Assembly: GCA_023957475.1 (NCBI GenBank)
Contig: JAMLHA010000013.1
Location: 1-64,000 of the forward strand
Length of the DNA stretch: 64,000 bases
Direction: 5' to 3'
Source: Crocinitomicaceae bacterium
Lineage (GTDB): Bacteria; Bacteroidota; Bacteroidia; Flavobacteriales_D; Crocinitomicaceae
Below the pieces are notes generated by a model. That model saw only the letters and a list, made by a program, of their open reading frames with translations. It was not told the DNA's origin and did not search any database. The stretch's first letter is position 1, and the number at the start of each line of letters is the position of its first letter. Below are positions 1-9,535 of this stretch, one piece after another. A program made the translations under genes and the position numbers.

Positions 1-92
1 GTTTAATGCATGGCTTTTTTACTTTTTAGTTATCAACAATTTAATCCACTAAACGGGTTATATTTATGTAATAACTAATTAAAAAACATACC

Positions 93-497
93 ATGGGAGC
101 AACTAAACACGAAGTTTTTTCTAAAGAAATCAATGATTTTGCAGAACTATTCAAGGCACTTTCTCATCCCGCAAGATTAAAAGCTTTAATGTTAATCGTA
201 GATAAAGAAAAAGAAGGGTTTATGACAACAGCTGAATTATTGGATAAAATAGATTTGAGTCAATTGTCTATTTCAAGGCATTTAAAAATATTAGCTGATA
301 CAGGTTTGATTGCAACAAAAGTAATTAAGATGAATAAAACCAATCAACAAGTCTATCGTGCGAATAAAGAAACATTGTTTGCTTTAACTCAAATACTCAA
401 GAAAATACAAGAGTATTGTAGAGAAAATAAGGATGAATCGTTCTACTCCAAGTATAAATTATTAAACCATCATTTTATTAATTCATATTTAACTTAA
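93..497 (+). CDS. ArsR-type winged-helix transcriptional regulator
   Basis: A 134-residue DNA-binding protein. Residues about 15-40 carry the typical ArsR opening (FKALSHPARLKALMLIV), and residues about 50-75 form the helix-turn-helix with recognition helix (LSQLSISRHLKILADTGLI). The C-terminal helix is lysine-rich. The CxC metal-sensing motif in the recognition helix of classical ArsR/SmtB sensors is absent, so it probably does not sense metals; its signal is unknown. It lies 32 bp upstream of a secreted phosphatase-superfamily gene and a lipoprotein gene on the same strand and could regulate them, which is inference. The family call is good, the target is not known. Confidence 0.85.
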   Translation: MGATKHEVFSKEINDFAELFKALSHPARLKALMLIVDKEKEGFMTTAELLDKIDLSQLSISRHLKILADTGLIATKVIKMNKTNQQVYRANKETLFALTQILKKIQEYCRENKDESFYSKYKLLNHHFINSYLT

Positions 498-529
498 AAT
501 AATCGAATTAATATTTATAATTTTACAAA

Positions 530-1483
530 ATGAAAAGTTTAATTTATACTTCAATTTTTATTTTAGCTTCATCTTTTGTTTTTCAAAATGAAGGAGTAGA
601 TGATCGCGGCAAAGAGTATAAAACGAAACATCATATTATTATTGTAGTTGATGGACCCAGATGGTCAGAAACATGGGGGGATGAAACACATCAATACATA
701 CCAAATCAAGCAAATTTTTTAAAAAAAGAAGGAACATTCTTTACGAATTTTAGAAATAATGGGCCGACATATACAAATTCTGGACATACAGCAATATGTA
801 CAGGTGTTTATCAACGTATTTCAAACGTAGGCAAGCAATTGCCGAAGAATCCTTCAATATTTCAGTACTTTTTAAAACAAAAAAAAGCTGATAAACGAGA
901 TGCGTGGATATTAACAAGTAAAGGTAAACTTGAGATATTGTCTAATACAAAGAATAAAAAGTGGTGGAATAAATATATGCCATCTACTTATTGTGGAATT
1001 GACGGAACAGGGGTTGGGTACCCCGATGATAAAATGACAATAACTAATTTTAAAAAAATTTTATTAGAAAATAAGCCCAAATTAGCGCTTATCAATTTGT
1101 TAAATATTGATGCATGGGCGCATCAAGGAAAATGGGATCGATATATTGGTTCAATTAAAGATTTAGATGAAATTGTTTTAGATTTATGGAGAACAATTCA
1201 AAGCGATCCAGAGTTAAAAGATCAAACGGCTATATATATTACAAATGATCATGGGCGACATTTAGAAGGGGTAAAAAAAGGATTTGAAAGCCATGGAGAT
1301 AATTGTGAAGGTTGCCGACATATAAGTTTGTTAGCACTTGGACCAGATTTTGAAAAGAATAAAGAAGTAAGTACTAATTATGGATTGATTGATATATCTG
1401 CTACAATTGCTTATATGATGCACATTGATATGCCAACAGGAAAAGGTAAACCAATTAAGGAACTTATTGAAGGAGTAAAATGA
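530..1483 (+). CDS. secreted alkaline-phosphatase-superfamily (phosphodiesterase/sulfatase-like) hydrolase
   Basis: A 317-residue protein with an N-terminal signal peptide (about residues 1-18), so it acts outside the cytoplasm. It has the metal-site pattern of the alkaline phosphatase superfamily: Asp41 in VVDGPRW, a nucleophile candidate in PTYTNSGHTA (Thr80-Ser84), Asp194 and His198 in NIDAWAHQ, Asp240-His241 in TNDHGRH and His255 in SHGD. The closest style is the type I phosphodiesterase/nucleotide pyrophosphatase group, but the substrate cannot be read from the sequence. Its stop codon overlaps the start of the following lipoprotein gene (ATGA), so the two are translationally coupled and probably act together at the cell envelope. 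Confidence 0.8.
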   Translation: MKSLIYTSIFILASSFVFQNEGVDDRGKEYKTKHHIIIVVDGPRWSETWGDETHQYIPNQANFLKKEGTFFTNFRNNGPTYTNSGHTAICTGVYQRISNVGKQLPKNPSIFQYFLKQKKADKRDAWILTSKGKLEILSNTKNKKWWNKYMPSTYCGIDGTGVGYPDDKMTITNFKKILLENKPKLALINLLNIDAWAHQGKWDRYIGSIKDLDEIVLDLWRTIQSDPELKDQTAIYITNDHGRHLEGVKKGFESHGDNCEGCRHISLLALGPDFEKNKEVSTNYGLIDISATIAYMMHIDMPTGKGKPIKELIEGVK

Positions 1484-2148
1484 AGTATTTTGCACTTATA
1501 TTACTGATTGCTATTGGGTTGGTTTCTTGTAAAAAGGAAACCAAGGAAGTTAACTTTCATTTTGATTATTTTGGAGATGAGCAAGGTAGATATGTAATGT
1601 ATGATGTGCAAGAAATTACGCATCTATCGGATGGAAGCAAGAATTATACCAATTATCAATTAAAAACAGTTATTGGTGATACGGTGCATGATAATTCGGG
1701 TAGAATAGGAAATAAATTTTTCCGATATAAGCGCATAGATCCGATGGATGAATGGCAGTTAAAAGATGTTTGGTTTATTATCATTGCAGATTATAAAGGT
1801 GAATTAGTGGAAGAAAATCAACGTGTAATTAAATTAGTTTTTGCACCAACAAAAAATAAATCATGGAATGGGAATGCATTTAATACGGATGATGCATTGG
1901 AATACACCTACAATGGAATACATGAACCATTTAATGTAAATGGTTTTCAATTAGATTCTACTGTTAAGGTAATGCAAGAAGATATTTCTAATTTGATTCA
2001 ATACCGTAAAAAATACGAAATCTATGCAAAAGGAATTGGATTAGTAAAAAAACATTATCAGCATTTAAATATCAATAATTTTGATATTACAAATGTATCT
2101 TCAGGAAAAGAAATATATTACGATATGATTGGTTATGGTAAAGAATAA
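1480..2148 (+). CDS. lipoprotein of unknown function
   Basis: A 222-residue protein with a short hydrophobic leader and a lipobox (GLVSC, Cys17) followed by Lys-Lys, so it is predicted to be lipid-anchored. The mature part is polar and beta-rich with no domain I recognise. The start codon overlaps the stop of the preceding phosphatase-superfamily gene by 4 bp (ATGA), which indicates one operon and possibly a shared envelope role. Function unknown. Confidence 0.75.
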   Translation: MKYFALILLIAIGLVSCKKETKEVNFHFDYFGDEQGRYVMYDVQEITHLSDGSKNYTNYQLKTVIGDTVHDNSGRIGNKFFRYKRIDPMDEWQLKDVWFIIIADYKGELVEENQRVIKLVFAPTKNKSWNGNAFNTDDALEYTYNGIHEPFNVNGFQLDSTVKVMQEDISNLIQYRKKYEIYAKGIGLVKKHYQHLNINNFDITNVSSGKEIYYDMIGYGKE

Positions 2149-2175
2149 TCAGTTAAAGATATAAATCATACAATA

Positions 2176-3138
2176 ATGAGTAAAATAGGGTTGAAAGATT
2201 TGTTAGGAATTGATTTTCCGGTTATAGTTGCGCCAATGTTTTTAGTTTCTAATACAAAAATGGTGTTGGCAGCTATTGAATCAGGAGCAACAGGAGCAAT
2301 TCCTGCGCTAAATTATCGAACAACGGAGGAATTAATAGCAGCAATTCGAGAAATTAAATCAAAAACAAACAAACCTTTTGGGATTAATTTGATTGTGAAC
2401 AAATCTAATATTTTCTTTAAAAAACAATTAGATGTTGTTTGCAATGAGGGTGTAGATTTTGTAATTACATCATTAGGCTCTCCAGAAGAAACAATTAATG
2501 AATGCCACAAACATGGTGTTAAAGTATTTTGTGATGTAACCGATTTGAAATTTGCCAAAAAAGTTGAGGCATTAGGATGTGATGCTATTATTGCTGTAAA
2601 TAAAGAAGCTGGTGGACATGCAGGTAACATTTCTTACAAAGATTTAATTCCATTGTTAGTAGAAAATTGTTCTACTCCTATTATTTCAGCAGGTGGAGTA
2701 ACTACTGGTCAAGATATCAAGAAAATGTTAGATATGGGAGTGGCAGGTGTTTCTATGGGTAGTGTGTTTATAGCAACAGATGAATGTGATGTTACACAAG
2801 AATATAAGCAAGCATGTATTGATTATGGAGCTAAGGATATTGTTATGACAACAAAATTATCTGGAACACCTTGTACAGTTATTAATACTCCCTACGTGAA
2901 ATCTATTGGTACAGAACAAGGGTGGTTAGAAAAGTTGTTGAATAGAAATAAAAAACTTAAAAAGTGGGTTAAAGCTTTTGTGTTTTCAAAAGGAATGAAG
3001 CAACTTCAAAAATCAGCTTTTAGTGCCACGTATAAAACTGTATGGTGCGCAGGGCCTTCAATTGAGAGAGTGAAAGAAATAAGATCCATAAAAACGATTT
3101 TCACAGAATTGAAACAAGAATTTGAATCTGTTAAATAG
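2176..3138 (+). CDS. nitronate monooxygenase (2-nitropropane dioxygenase family)
   Basis: A 320-residue TIM-barrel flavoprotein. The start LGIDFPVIVAPMFLVSN is the family's FMN-site opening. Residues about 60-100 hold KPFGINLIV and VDFVITSLGSPEE, and residues about 145-180 hold EAGGHAGNISYKDLIPLL and PIISAGGV, with the conserved GGHAG motif around the flavin phosphate and active-site His. Family members oxidise nitronates such as propionate 3-nitronate, or are uncharacterised oxidoreductases. It follows the lipoprotein gene by 27 bp and may be cotranscribed with it. Length is normal for the family. The exact substrate is not established by the sequence. Confidence 0.85.
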   Translation: MSKIGLKDLLGIDFPVIVAPMFLVSNTKMVLAAIESGATGAIPALNYRTTEELIAAIREIKSKTNKPFGINLIVNKSNIFFKKQLDVVCNEGVDFVITSLGSPEETINECHKHGVKVFCDVTDLKFAKKVEALGCDAIIAVNKEAGGHAGNISYKDLIPLLVENCSTPIISAGGVTTGQDIKKMLDMGVAGVSMGSVFIATDECDVTQEYKQACIDYGAKDIVMTTKLSGTPCTVINTPYVKSIGTEQGWLEKLLNRNKKLKKWVKAFVFSKGMKQLQKSAFSATYKTVWCAGPSIERVKEIRSIKTIFTELKQEFESVK

Positions 3139-3196
3139 GTTGAAATATTGTTTATATTTATTCTAAAATGTTGGACAACTTTATCTGTTTAATAGG

Positions 3197-3204
3197 TATA
3201 TTTG
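3197..3204 (+). promoter_or_regulatory. Bacteroidetes -7 element upstream of fumC
   Basis: TATATTTG matches the TAnnTTTG consensus of the Bacteroidetes primary sigma factor, 41 bp before the fumC start. An upstream GTTG at 3170-3173 is 23 bp away, slightly longer than the usual 19-21 bp spacing. Position and consensus support the call; no transcript start is known. Confidence 0.5.
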
Positions 3205-3245
3205 CATTGCTTTTTTAACTAGAAAATTTTATTAAATATAGTATT

Positions 3246-4634
3246 ATGAGTAATTATAGAACAGAGAAAGATACAATTGGTGAGGTGCAAGTTCCTTCAG
3301 ATAAGTATTGGGGAGCACAAACAGAACGTTCAAGAAATAATTTTAAAATTGGAGAGGAAGGTTCGATGCCTAAAGAGATTATCGAAGCATTTGCATATTT
3401 AAAAAAGGCAGCAGCTCATGCAAATCACGAATTAGGAGTTCTTCCAATTGAAAAAAGAGATGCTATATCTCAAGTGTGTGATGAAATTTTAGCGGGAAAG
3501 TTGGATGATCAATTCCCTTTGGTTATTTGGCAAACGGGTTCAGGTACTCAAAGCAACATGAATGTCAACGAAGTTGTGGCACATAGAGCACACGTTTTGG
3601 CAGGAAAACAAATTGGTGAAGGAGAAAAAACGTTGCAGCCAAATGATGATGTGAACAAATCTCAATCATCAAACGATACGTATCCAACTGCTATGCACAT
3701 TGCGTGCTATAAAATAGTGATCGAAAATACTATCCCTTCTGTTGAACAATTGAGAGATACATTAAAAAAGAAATCAGAAGCATTTAAAGATGTAGTGAAA
3801 ATTGGAAGAACGCATTTAATGGATGCAACACCATTGACTTTGGGTCAAGAATTTTCAGGATATGTAGCTCAATTAAATCATGGAATAAAAGCTTTGAAAA
3901 ATACATTGACTCATTTGTCAGAATTGGCATTGGGTGGTACAGCCGTTGGTACAGGTTTGAATACACCAAAAGGTTATGATGTATTGGTTGCTAAAAAAAT
4001 TGCTGAATTTACTAAGTTACCTTTTGTTACAGCAGAAAATAAGTTTGAAGCTTTGGCAGCACATGATGCACTTGTTGAATCACATGGAGCATTGAAACAA
4101 TTGGCTGTTTCATTAAATAAAATTGCGAATGATATTCGAATGATGGCTTCTGGCCCACGCTCTGGTATTGGTGAAATAATCATCCCAGCTAATGAACCTG
4201 GATCTTCAATAATGCCAGGTAAAGTTAATCCAACTCAATGTGAAGCGATGACAATGGTTTGTGCTCAAGTGATGGGGAATGATGTAACAATCACAATTGG
4301 AGGAACGCAAGGTCATTATGAATTAAATGTATTTAAACCAGTGATGGCAGCAAATTTCTTACAATCTGCTCGATTACTTGGTGATGCATGTCGTTCTTTT
4401 GATGAACATTGTGCTGTAGGGATTGAACCAAACTACAAGAGAATTGATGATTTGGTGAATAATTCTTTAATGTTGGTAACGGCTTTAAATACCAAAATTG
4501 GTTATTATAAAGCAGCAGAAATTGCAAATAAAGCACATGCTGAAGGGACAACGTTAAAAGAAGCAGCATTAAGCTTAGGATATGTAACATCTGAAGATTA
4601 TGATGCCTGGGTTGATCCTAAAAAGATGATATAA
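3246..4634 (+). CDS. fumC: class II fumarate hydratase (fumarase C)
   Basis: A 462-residue cytoplasmic enzyme of the TCA cycle that interconverts fumarate and L-malate without an iron-sulfur cluster. Conserved segments of the fumarase/aspartase superfamily are present: [13 protein letters not shown] near residue 98, the substrate-site stretch [18 protein letters not shown] near residues 180-198, and the signature [11 protein letters not shown] at about 319-329. Length and continuity are normal for FumC. Aspartase and argininosuccinate lyase are relatives, but the overall pattern fits FumC best. It stands alone between its own promoter and a terminator. Confidence 0.95.
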   Translation: MSNYRTEKDTIGEVQVPSDKYWGAQTERSRNNFKIGEEGSMPKEIIEAFAYLKKAAAHANHELGVLPIEKRDAISQVCDEILAGKLDDQFPLVIWQTGSGTQSNMNVNEVVAHRAHVLAGKQIGEGEKTLQPNDDVNKSQSSNDTYPTAMHIACYKIVIENTIPSVEQLRDTLKKKSEAFKDVVKIGRTHLMDATPLTLGQEFSGYVAQLNHGIKALKNTLTHLSELALGGTAVGTGLNTPKGYDVLVAKKIAEFTKLPFVTAENKFEALAAHDALVESHGALKQLAVSLNKIANDIRMMASGPRSGIGEIIIPANEPGSSIMPGKVNPTQCEAMTMVCAQVMGNDVTITIGGTQGHYELNVFKPVMAANFLQSARLLGDACRSFDEHCAVGIEPNYKRIDDLVNNSLMLVTALNTKIGYYKAAEIANKAHAEGTTLKEAALSLGYVTSEDYDAWVDPKKMI

Positions 4635-4671
4635 TAGTTAGTACTGAATTAGTTATTAACTTTTTTGTTTT

Positions 4672-4703
4672 AACTGCCTCATTTTATGGGGCAGTTTTTT
4701 TGT
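4672..4703 (+). terminator. rho-independent terminator after fumC
   Basis: A 9-bp stem (AACTGCCTC with GGGGCAGTT, one G-T pair) with a 7-nt loop, followed by a run of eight T. It lies 38 bp after the fumC stop. Confidence 0.85.
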
Positions 4704-4724
4704 TGATAAATTATGTAAGATAAT

Positions 4725-4756
4725 TTTGTCCTATTTTTGTTTGTGTTGTACTTTCG
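4725..4756 (+). promoter_or_regulatory. promoter for the FMN reductase gene
   Basis: TTTG at 4725-4728 and TACTTTCG at 4749-4756, separated by 20 bp. This matches the Bacteroidetes TTTG-N19/21-TAnnTTTG consensus with one deviation (TTCG for TTTG). It directly precedes the next coding start. Confidence 0.6.
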
Positions 4757-4779
4757 CCTCAATATTAAAGTAGTTGAAT

Positions 4780-5319
4780 ATGAAAATTGTTGCATTTGCT
4801 GGGAGTATTTCTTCCACTTCAATTAATAAAAAAATGGTAAAGTATGCATTGAATAATTTTAAAAATGCAGAAATAAATTTATTGGATTTAAATGATTTTG
4901 AAATGCCAATCTATTCAGAAGATAGAGAAAAAAACGGTTTTCCTGATAAGGTTTATGAATTTATAAAAAATATTGAAAATGCAGATGTGGTTATTTGTTC
5001 ATTAGCAGAACATAATCGGACCTATTGCACTGGATATAAAAATGTTTTGGATTGGGCGTTTAGAGCAAATTCAAAATTTTTTAGTGATAAGCCGATGTTG
5101 TTGATGTCAACAACGACAGTTGAGAATGGAAGTGTAAATGTATTAAAAACAGCGAATACTTTTTTCCCACTATTAGGAGCCGATGTTAAATGTTCATTTT
5201 TATTACCAGATTTTAATGAAAATTTTGATTTATCTAAAAATGAAATTAAAAATGAGAAATTGAAAAACGATTTCAATAAAATTATTGATGAATTTAAGCG
5301 CATAGTTAATTACAATTAG
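4780..5319 (+). CDS. NADPH-dependent FMN reductase family protein
   Basis: A 179-residue flavodoxin-like protein. The N-terminus KIVAFAGSISSTSINKKMVKYAL has the phosphate-binding loop of the FMN_red family; the central SLAEHNRTYCTGYKNVLDW corresponds to the family's flavin-contacting PxYNxxxPxxLKNxxDW loop with substitutions (H-N-R-T-Y for P-E-Y-N). The usual role is NAD(P)H-driven reduction of flavins, quinones or azo compounds in the cytoplasm. I chose the ATG at 4780 rather than a TTG two codons upstream. It has its own promoter and terminator and so is monocistronic. Substrate unknown. Confidence 0.8.
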   Translation: MKIVAFAGSISSTSINKKMVKYALNNFKNAEINLLDLNDFEMPIYSEDREKNGFPDKVYEFIKNIENADVVICSLAEHNRTYCTGYKNVLDWAFRANSKFFSDKPMLLMSTTTVENGSVNVLKTANTFFPLLGADVKCSFLLPDFNENFDLSKNEIKNEKLKNDFNKIIDEFKRIVNYN

Positions 5320-5337
5320 TTAGTTAAATTCAAATAA

Positions 5338-5373
5338 AAAAGGGTTGTACAATAATTTGTTCAACCCTTTTTT
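5338..5373 (+). terminator. rho-independent terminator after the FMN reductase gene
   Basis: A 10-bp stem (AAAAGGGTTG with CAACCCTTTT) with a 14-nt loop, ending in a T run. It starts 19 bp after the stop codon. Confidence 0.8.
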
Positions 5374-5477
5374 CTCTCTTTGCTAGAAGAAAATAATTAA
5401 ATAACCAGTTTAATACTTTTATAACGATTCATTTTTTATAAGTTACATTTTTTATAGGTAGATTATGTATAATGTAC

Positions 5478-5508
5478 TTGTGAATGAATAAAGTGTAGTT
5501 GTGAATGA
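5478..5508. promoter_or_regulatory. operator-like direct repeat upstream of gcvP
   Basis: TTGTGAATGA occurs at 5478-5487 and again at 5499-5508. The repeats start exactly 21 bp apart, about two helical turns, so both would face the same side of the DNA. They lie about 100 bp upstream of the gcvP -7 element. An operator for a dimeric activator or repressor is plausible but is inference. Confidence 0.35.
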
Positions 5509-5604
5509 GTATTCTGATTGGTGATTAGTTTTACTTTTATTTTTTAGTTGATAATTTCACACTTTTGGTTAAAAACTTCAATGAGTTTATTCTTTTATAT
5601 TTCG

Positions 5605-5612
5605 TATCTTTG
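5605..5612 (+). promoter_or_regulatory. -7 promoter element of gcvP
   Basis: TATCTTTG followed by CAG is a perfect TAnnTTTG element, 34 bp before the chosen gcvP start codon. No convincing TTTG is visible at the matching -33 position. Its position also argues against an upstream TTG start at 5548, which would lie ahead of the transcript. Confidence 0.65.
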
Positions 5613-5646
5613 CAGTCAAATTTTTAATCAAAAAGAAACGTCCAAA

Positions 5647-8499
5647 ATGAATAATTTTTCTCGTCGTCACATAGGGCCGAATGAAGTTGAACAATCGGCT
5701 ATGTTAAAAAAAGTAGGTGTAGCATCTATTTCAGAGTTGATTGATAAAACAATACCGTCGCATATTCGTTTGAATGGTGAGTTGGCTATCAGTGATGCCA
5801 TGACTGAACAAGAGTATTTAGAACACATTTCTAAAATGGCTGAAAAAAATAAAGTTTTCAAATCATTTATTGGAATGGGGTATAATGAAACCATTACACC
5901 TTCTGTTATTTTAAGAAATGTATTAGAAAACCCAGGATGGTACACTGCTTACACTCCATATCAAGCTGAAATTTCTCAAGGACGTTTAGAAGCTTTGTTG
6001 AATTTTCAAACAATGATTTTGGATTTAACCGGCTTGAAATTAGCAAATGCTTCATTGTTAGATGAAGGATCGGCGGCATCAGAAGCTATGATTATGTTCT
6101 ATAATTCAAGAACACGTGATGAGGTGAAAAATGGGGTAAATAAATTTTTTATTGCCAATGATGTTTTTCCTCAAACAAAAGATGTTGTTTATGGACGTGC
6201 TAAAAATTTAGGTATTGAATTGGTAGAAGGCGATTTGGATACATTTGAAACAGACGGAAGTTTCTTTGGTTCAATTGTTCAATATCCGAATAAAAACGGA
6301 GTTGTTAGAGATGTTAAAGGTTTTACAGCTAAAATGCAAAACAATGGAGTGAAAGTGGCTGTTGTTGCAGATATTCTTTCTCTTGTTTTACTTGAAGCAC
6401 CAGGGAAATTTGGAGCAGACGTAGTTTGCGGATCTTCTCAACGTTTTGGTGTGCCAATGGGATTTGGTGGACCTCATGCAGCTTTCTATGCAACAAAAGA
6501 AGATTATAAGCGTCACATTCCTGGTAGAATCATTGGTGTTTCAAGAGATGCTGATGATAATATTGCATTAAGAATGGCATTGCAAACGCGTGAACAACAC
6601 ATTAAGAGAGATAAAGCAACTTCGAATATTTGTACTGCACAAGCATTATTGGCTGTTATGGCTGGTATGTATGCTGTTTATCACGGACCTAAAGGATTAA
6701 AACACATTGCACAATCAATCAATGAATTAGCGAGTAAAACCTCAAATGGTTTGAAAGCGATGGGAATCGCAGTTAATGATCAACCTTTCTTTGATACTGT
6801 ATGGGTTAAAGGAGTGAATGCTTCTAAAATCAAGGCATTATCTGAAGAAAAAGGAATGAATTTTAATTACCTTTCAGATTCGGAGGTGACAATTAGCTTT
6901 GGAGAAACACATACTGAGAGTGATGTTAAAGCAATCATTGATGTATTTGCTGCTGCAGAAAATAAAACAGCAACAAGTTCATTAAATGCCTCTGCTTCAT
7001 TGCCAGCATCTTTGTTAAGAACTGATGCAGTGTTGACTCACCCAACGTTCAATACTTATCATTCAGAATCATTAATGATGCGTTATTTGAAGCGTTTGGA
7101 AAATAAAGATTTATCATTGGTGCATTCTATGATTTCTTTAGGTTCTTGTACAATGAAGCTAAATGCAGCTTCTGAGATGATGCCTATAACAAACCCTAAA
7201 TTTGCTAATCTTCACCCATTTGCTCCTGCTGACCAAGTTACAGGTATGGTAGAAATGATTAAACAGTTGGAAAAAGATTTATGTGCTTCAACTGGTTTTG
7301 CGGGAGTTTCTGTTCAGCCTAACTCTGGAGCTCAAGGTGAATATGCTGGTTTGATGGTTATTAAAGCTTACCACGCTTCTAGAGGAGATCATCATAGAAC
7401 AAAAATATTGATACCATCGTCTGCTCACGGAACAAACCCTGCTTCTGCTGTTATGGCTGGATTTGATGTGGTAGTTACGGGTTGTGACGAGAAAGGAAAC
7501 ATCAATATCGAAGAGTTAAGAGCTAAAGCAACTGAATTGAAAGATGTTTTAGCTGGTATCATGGTGACTTATCCTTCTACACATGGAGTTTATGAAGAAG
7601 GAATTAAAGATATTACTTCTATTATCCATGAGAATGGTGGACAAGTTTATATGGATGGCGCAAATATGAATGCACAAGTAGGATTAACAAATCCTGGAAA
7701 CATTGGTGCGGATGTTTGCCACTTAAATTTGCATAAAACATTTGCAATTCCTCACGGAGGTGGTGGACCAGGAGTTGGACCAATTGGTGTGGCTTCACAT
7801 TTAGTTCAGTTCTTGCCAACAAATGCAGTAGTTAAAACAGGTGGAGATAAAGCTATTCATGGTATTTCTTCAGCTCCTTATGGTAGTGCTTTGGTTCTTC
7901 TAATTTCTTATGGATACATTAAGATGTTAGGCGCTAAAGGATTGAGAAATGCAACTGAAATGGCTATTTTAAATGCTAATTATATTGCTGCTTCACTAAA
8001 AGAATATTATCCAATTCTATATACTGGAACAAATGGTACTGTAGCTCACGAGTTGATTTTGGATTGTCGTGATTTGAAGAAAACTTCTGAAGTAGAAGTG
8101 GCAGATATTGCTAAACGATTGATTGATTTTGGATTCCATGCACCTACAGTTTCTTTCCCTGTTGCTGGTACTTTGATGATTGAACCAACTGAATCGGAAG
8201 ATAAAGGTGAGATGGATCGCTTTATTACAGCAATGATTCAAATTCGTAAGGAAATTCAAGCAATTGAAGAGGGTAGAGCAGATAAGGAAAATAACTTATT
8301 GAAAAATGCTCCTCACACTGCTGATTGTCTGATTAATTTGGATTGGAATTATCCATATTCTCGTAAAGAAGCTGCTTATCCAGTTGATTATTTGAATGAT
8401 TTCAAATATTGGGTACCTGTTCGTAGAGTAGATAATGCCTTGGGAGATAGAAATTTAATTTGTTCTTGTCCAAGTGTAGAATTTTACGAAATGGCTTAA
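5647..8499 (+). CDS. gcvP: glycine dehydrogenase (decarboxylating), P protein of the glycine cleavage system
   Basis: A 950-residue single-chain P protein. It decarboxylates glycine with pyridoxal phosphate and passes the aminomethyl group to lipoylated GcvH. The N-terminus (FSRRHIGPN) is the normal GcvP start, so I use the ATG at 5647; the frame is open upstream to 5548 but that part is promoter sequence. The PLP lysine is Lys697 in NLHKTFAIPHGGGGPG, and the glycine-rich loop follows. The two halves are homologous, as in all long-form enzymes. gcvT and gcvH are not in the window. It ends before a strong terminator. Confidence 0.96.
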   Translation: MNNFSRRHIGPNEVEQSAMLKKVGVASISELIDKTIPSHIRLNGELAISDAMTEQEYLEHISKMAEKNKVFKSFIGMGYNETITPSVILRNVLENPGWYTAYTPYQAEISQGRLEALLNFQTMILDLTGLKLANASLLDEGSAASEAMIMFYNSRTRDEVKNGVNKFFIANDVFPQTKDVVYGRAKNLGIELVEGDLDTFETDGSFFGSIVQYPNKNGVVRDVKGFTAKMQNNGVKVAVVADILSLVLLEAPGKFGADVVCGSSQRFGVPMGFGGPHAAFYATKEDYKRHIPGRIIGVSRDADDNIALRMALQTREQHIKRDKATSNICTAQALLAVMAGMYAVYHGPKGLKHIAQSINELASKTSNGLKAMGIAVNDQPFFDTVWVKGVNASKIKALSEEKGMNFNYLSDSEVTISFGETHTESDVKAIIDVFAAAENKTATSSLNASASLPASLLRTDAVLTHPTFNTYHSESLMMRYLKRLENKDLSLVHSMISLGSCTMKLNAASEMMPITNPKFANLHPFAPADQVTGMVEMIKQLEKDLCASTGFAGVSVQPNSGAQGEYAGLMVIKAYHASRGDHHRTKILIPSSAHGTNPASAVMAGFDVVVTGCDEKGNINIEELRAKATELKDVLAGIMVTYPSTHGVYEEGIKDITSIIHENGGQVYMDGANMNAQVGLTNPGNIGADVCHLNLHKTFAIPHGGGGPGVGPIGVASHLVQFLPTNAVVKTGGDKAIHGISSAPYGSALVLLISYGYIKMLGAKGLRNATEMAILNANYIAASLKEYYPILYTGTNGTVAHELILDCRDLKKTSEVEVADIAKRLIDFGFHAPTVSFPVAGTLMIEPTESEDKGEMDRFITAMIQIRKEIQAIEEGRADKENNLLKNAPHTADCLINLDWNYPYSRKEAAYPVDYLNDFKYWVPVRRVDNALGDRNLICSCPSVEFYEMA

Positions 8500-8522
8500 T
8501 AAATAATTAATATACTTTTATA

Positions 8523-8556
8523 GAGGGTGTTCTAATTGTCAGACACCCTCTTTTTT
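8523..8556 (+). terminator. rho-independent terminator after gcvP
   Basis: Stem GAGGGTGT with ACACCCTC around a 12-nt loop, followed by TTTTTT. It lies 23 bp after the gcvP stop. Confidence 0.88.
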
Positions 8557-8561
8557 ATCAT

Positions 8562-9491
8562 TTGAAAACAAGTAACAAGCTCCTATTTGTTGACCAAATT
8601 TTAAAAGGAATTGGTCAAATCATGCTGCAAGAAAATAGCAAAACAGGATTGATGTTTCTTATAGGTTTATTTGTCAGTTCGTGGAAATATGGTGTTGCTT
8701 TATTGTTAGCTACTATAATTGGAACACTAACTGCAAGACAATTGAAATTTAATCAACAAGCAATTGAAAGAGGATTGTATGGTTTTAGCCCTGCACTTGT
8801 TGGCGTTGCTTTGGTGTTTTTTTTTCAATCTTCTTTGTTGACTTGGGTGTTCATTGTACTAGGAGCCTTTTTAGCTACATGTTTGCAACATTTCTTTATT
8901 AAAAAAGAAATTCCAGTTTTTACATTTCCATTTATTGTAGTTACTTGGGGTGTTTTTTATTTTATGAATTTAGTTGTTGGAAATCAACAGGATTTACTTT
9001 CAGATGGTGAAAAAGTTATATCGACATATTTCGATATTGCCTCAAATTTAAATAATATCAACATATCGACATATTTCGATATCGCTCCAATATTTAAAAG
9101 TTTTGGTCAAATTATTTTTCAAGACAACCTTCTCTCAAGTCTATTATTCATCATTGGAATTGCTATCAACTCTCCTTTATCTCTTTTGTATGGATTAGTT
9201 GCTTCATGGCTAGCATTATTAGCTGCTTATTTGTTTAGCCAACCACTGGATATAATTCAACAAGGTGTATTTGGATTCAATGCGATTTTAACGGCTATAG
9301 CATTATCTGGGAGAGGCTTTAAATCGGCTATTTTTGCAATTATTGGTGTTACTTTAACCATTTTAATTGATTTAGTTCTTCGTCAATGTCATTGTTTTGA
9401 TAATTTTGGTGGTGTTCTCACCTTTCCTTTTGTGATAGCTACATGGATTGTTTTAATTTTTAAAAAAATATTTATTAAATTAAACGATTGA
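8562..9491 (+). CDS. urea transporter (UT/SLC14-type) family membrane protein
   Basis: A 309-residue integral membrane protein with about ten hydrophobic segments and the two-fold internal repeat of urea transporters. Half 1 has LKGIGQIMLQENSKTGLMFL and RGLYGFSPALVGVAL; half 2 has FKSFGQIIFQDNLLSSLLFI and QGVFGFNAILTAIAL. Proteins of this family form trimeric channels for urea. The first conserved segment begins upstream of the first ATG (8622), which supports the TTG at 8562, only 6 bp after the gcvP terminator. The linker between the halves holds an in-frame 45-nt duplication (STYFDIA twice). No urease genes are visible here. Confidence 0.8.
   Translation: MKTSNKLLFVDQILKGIGQIMLQENSKTGLMFLIGLFVSSWKYGVALLLATIIGTLTARQLKFNQQAIERGLYGFSPALVGVALVFFFQSSLLTWVFIVLGAFLATCLQHFFIKKEIPVFTFPFIVVTWGVFYFMNLVVGNQQDLLSDGEKVISTYFDIASNLNNINISTYFDIAPIFKSFGQIIFQDNLLSSLLFIIGIAINSPLSLLYGLVASWLALLAAYLFSQPLDIIQQGVFGFNAILTAIALSGRGFKSAIFAIIGVTLTILIDLVLRQCHCFDNFGGVLTFPFVIATWIVLIFKKIFIKLND
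9018..9082 (+). repeat. 45-nt-period direct repeat inside the urea-transporter linker
   Basis: The 20-mer ATATCGACATATTTCGATAT is found at 9018-9037 and identically at 9063-9082, exactly 15 codons apart and in frame. Each copy is itself a hairpin (ATATCGA with TCGATAT, 6-nt loop). It encodes STYFDIA twice in the linker between the two homologous halves. Confidence 0.9.
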
Positions 9492-9535
9492 TTTATAGCT
9501 TCTTAATAATTTATTTAATTAATTTTTTATTTTCT

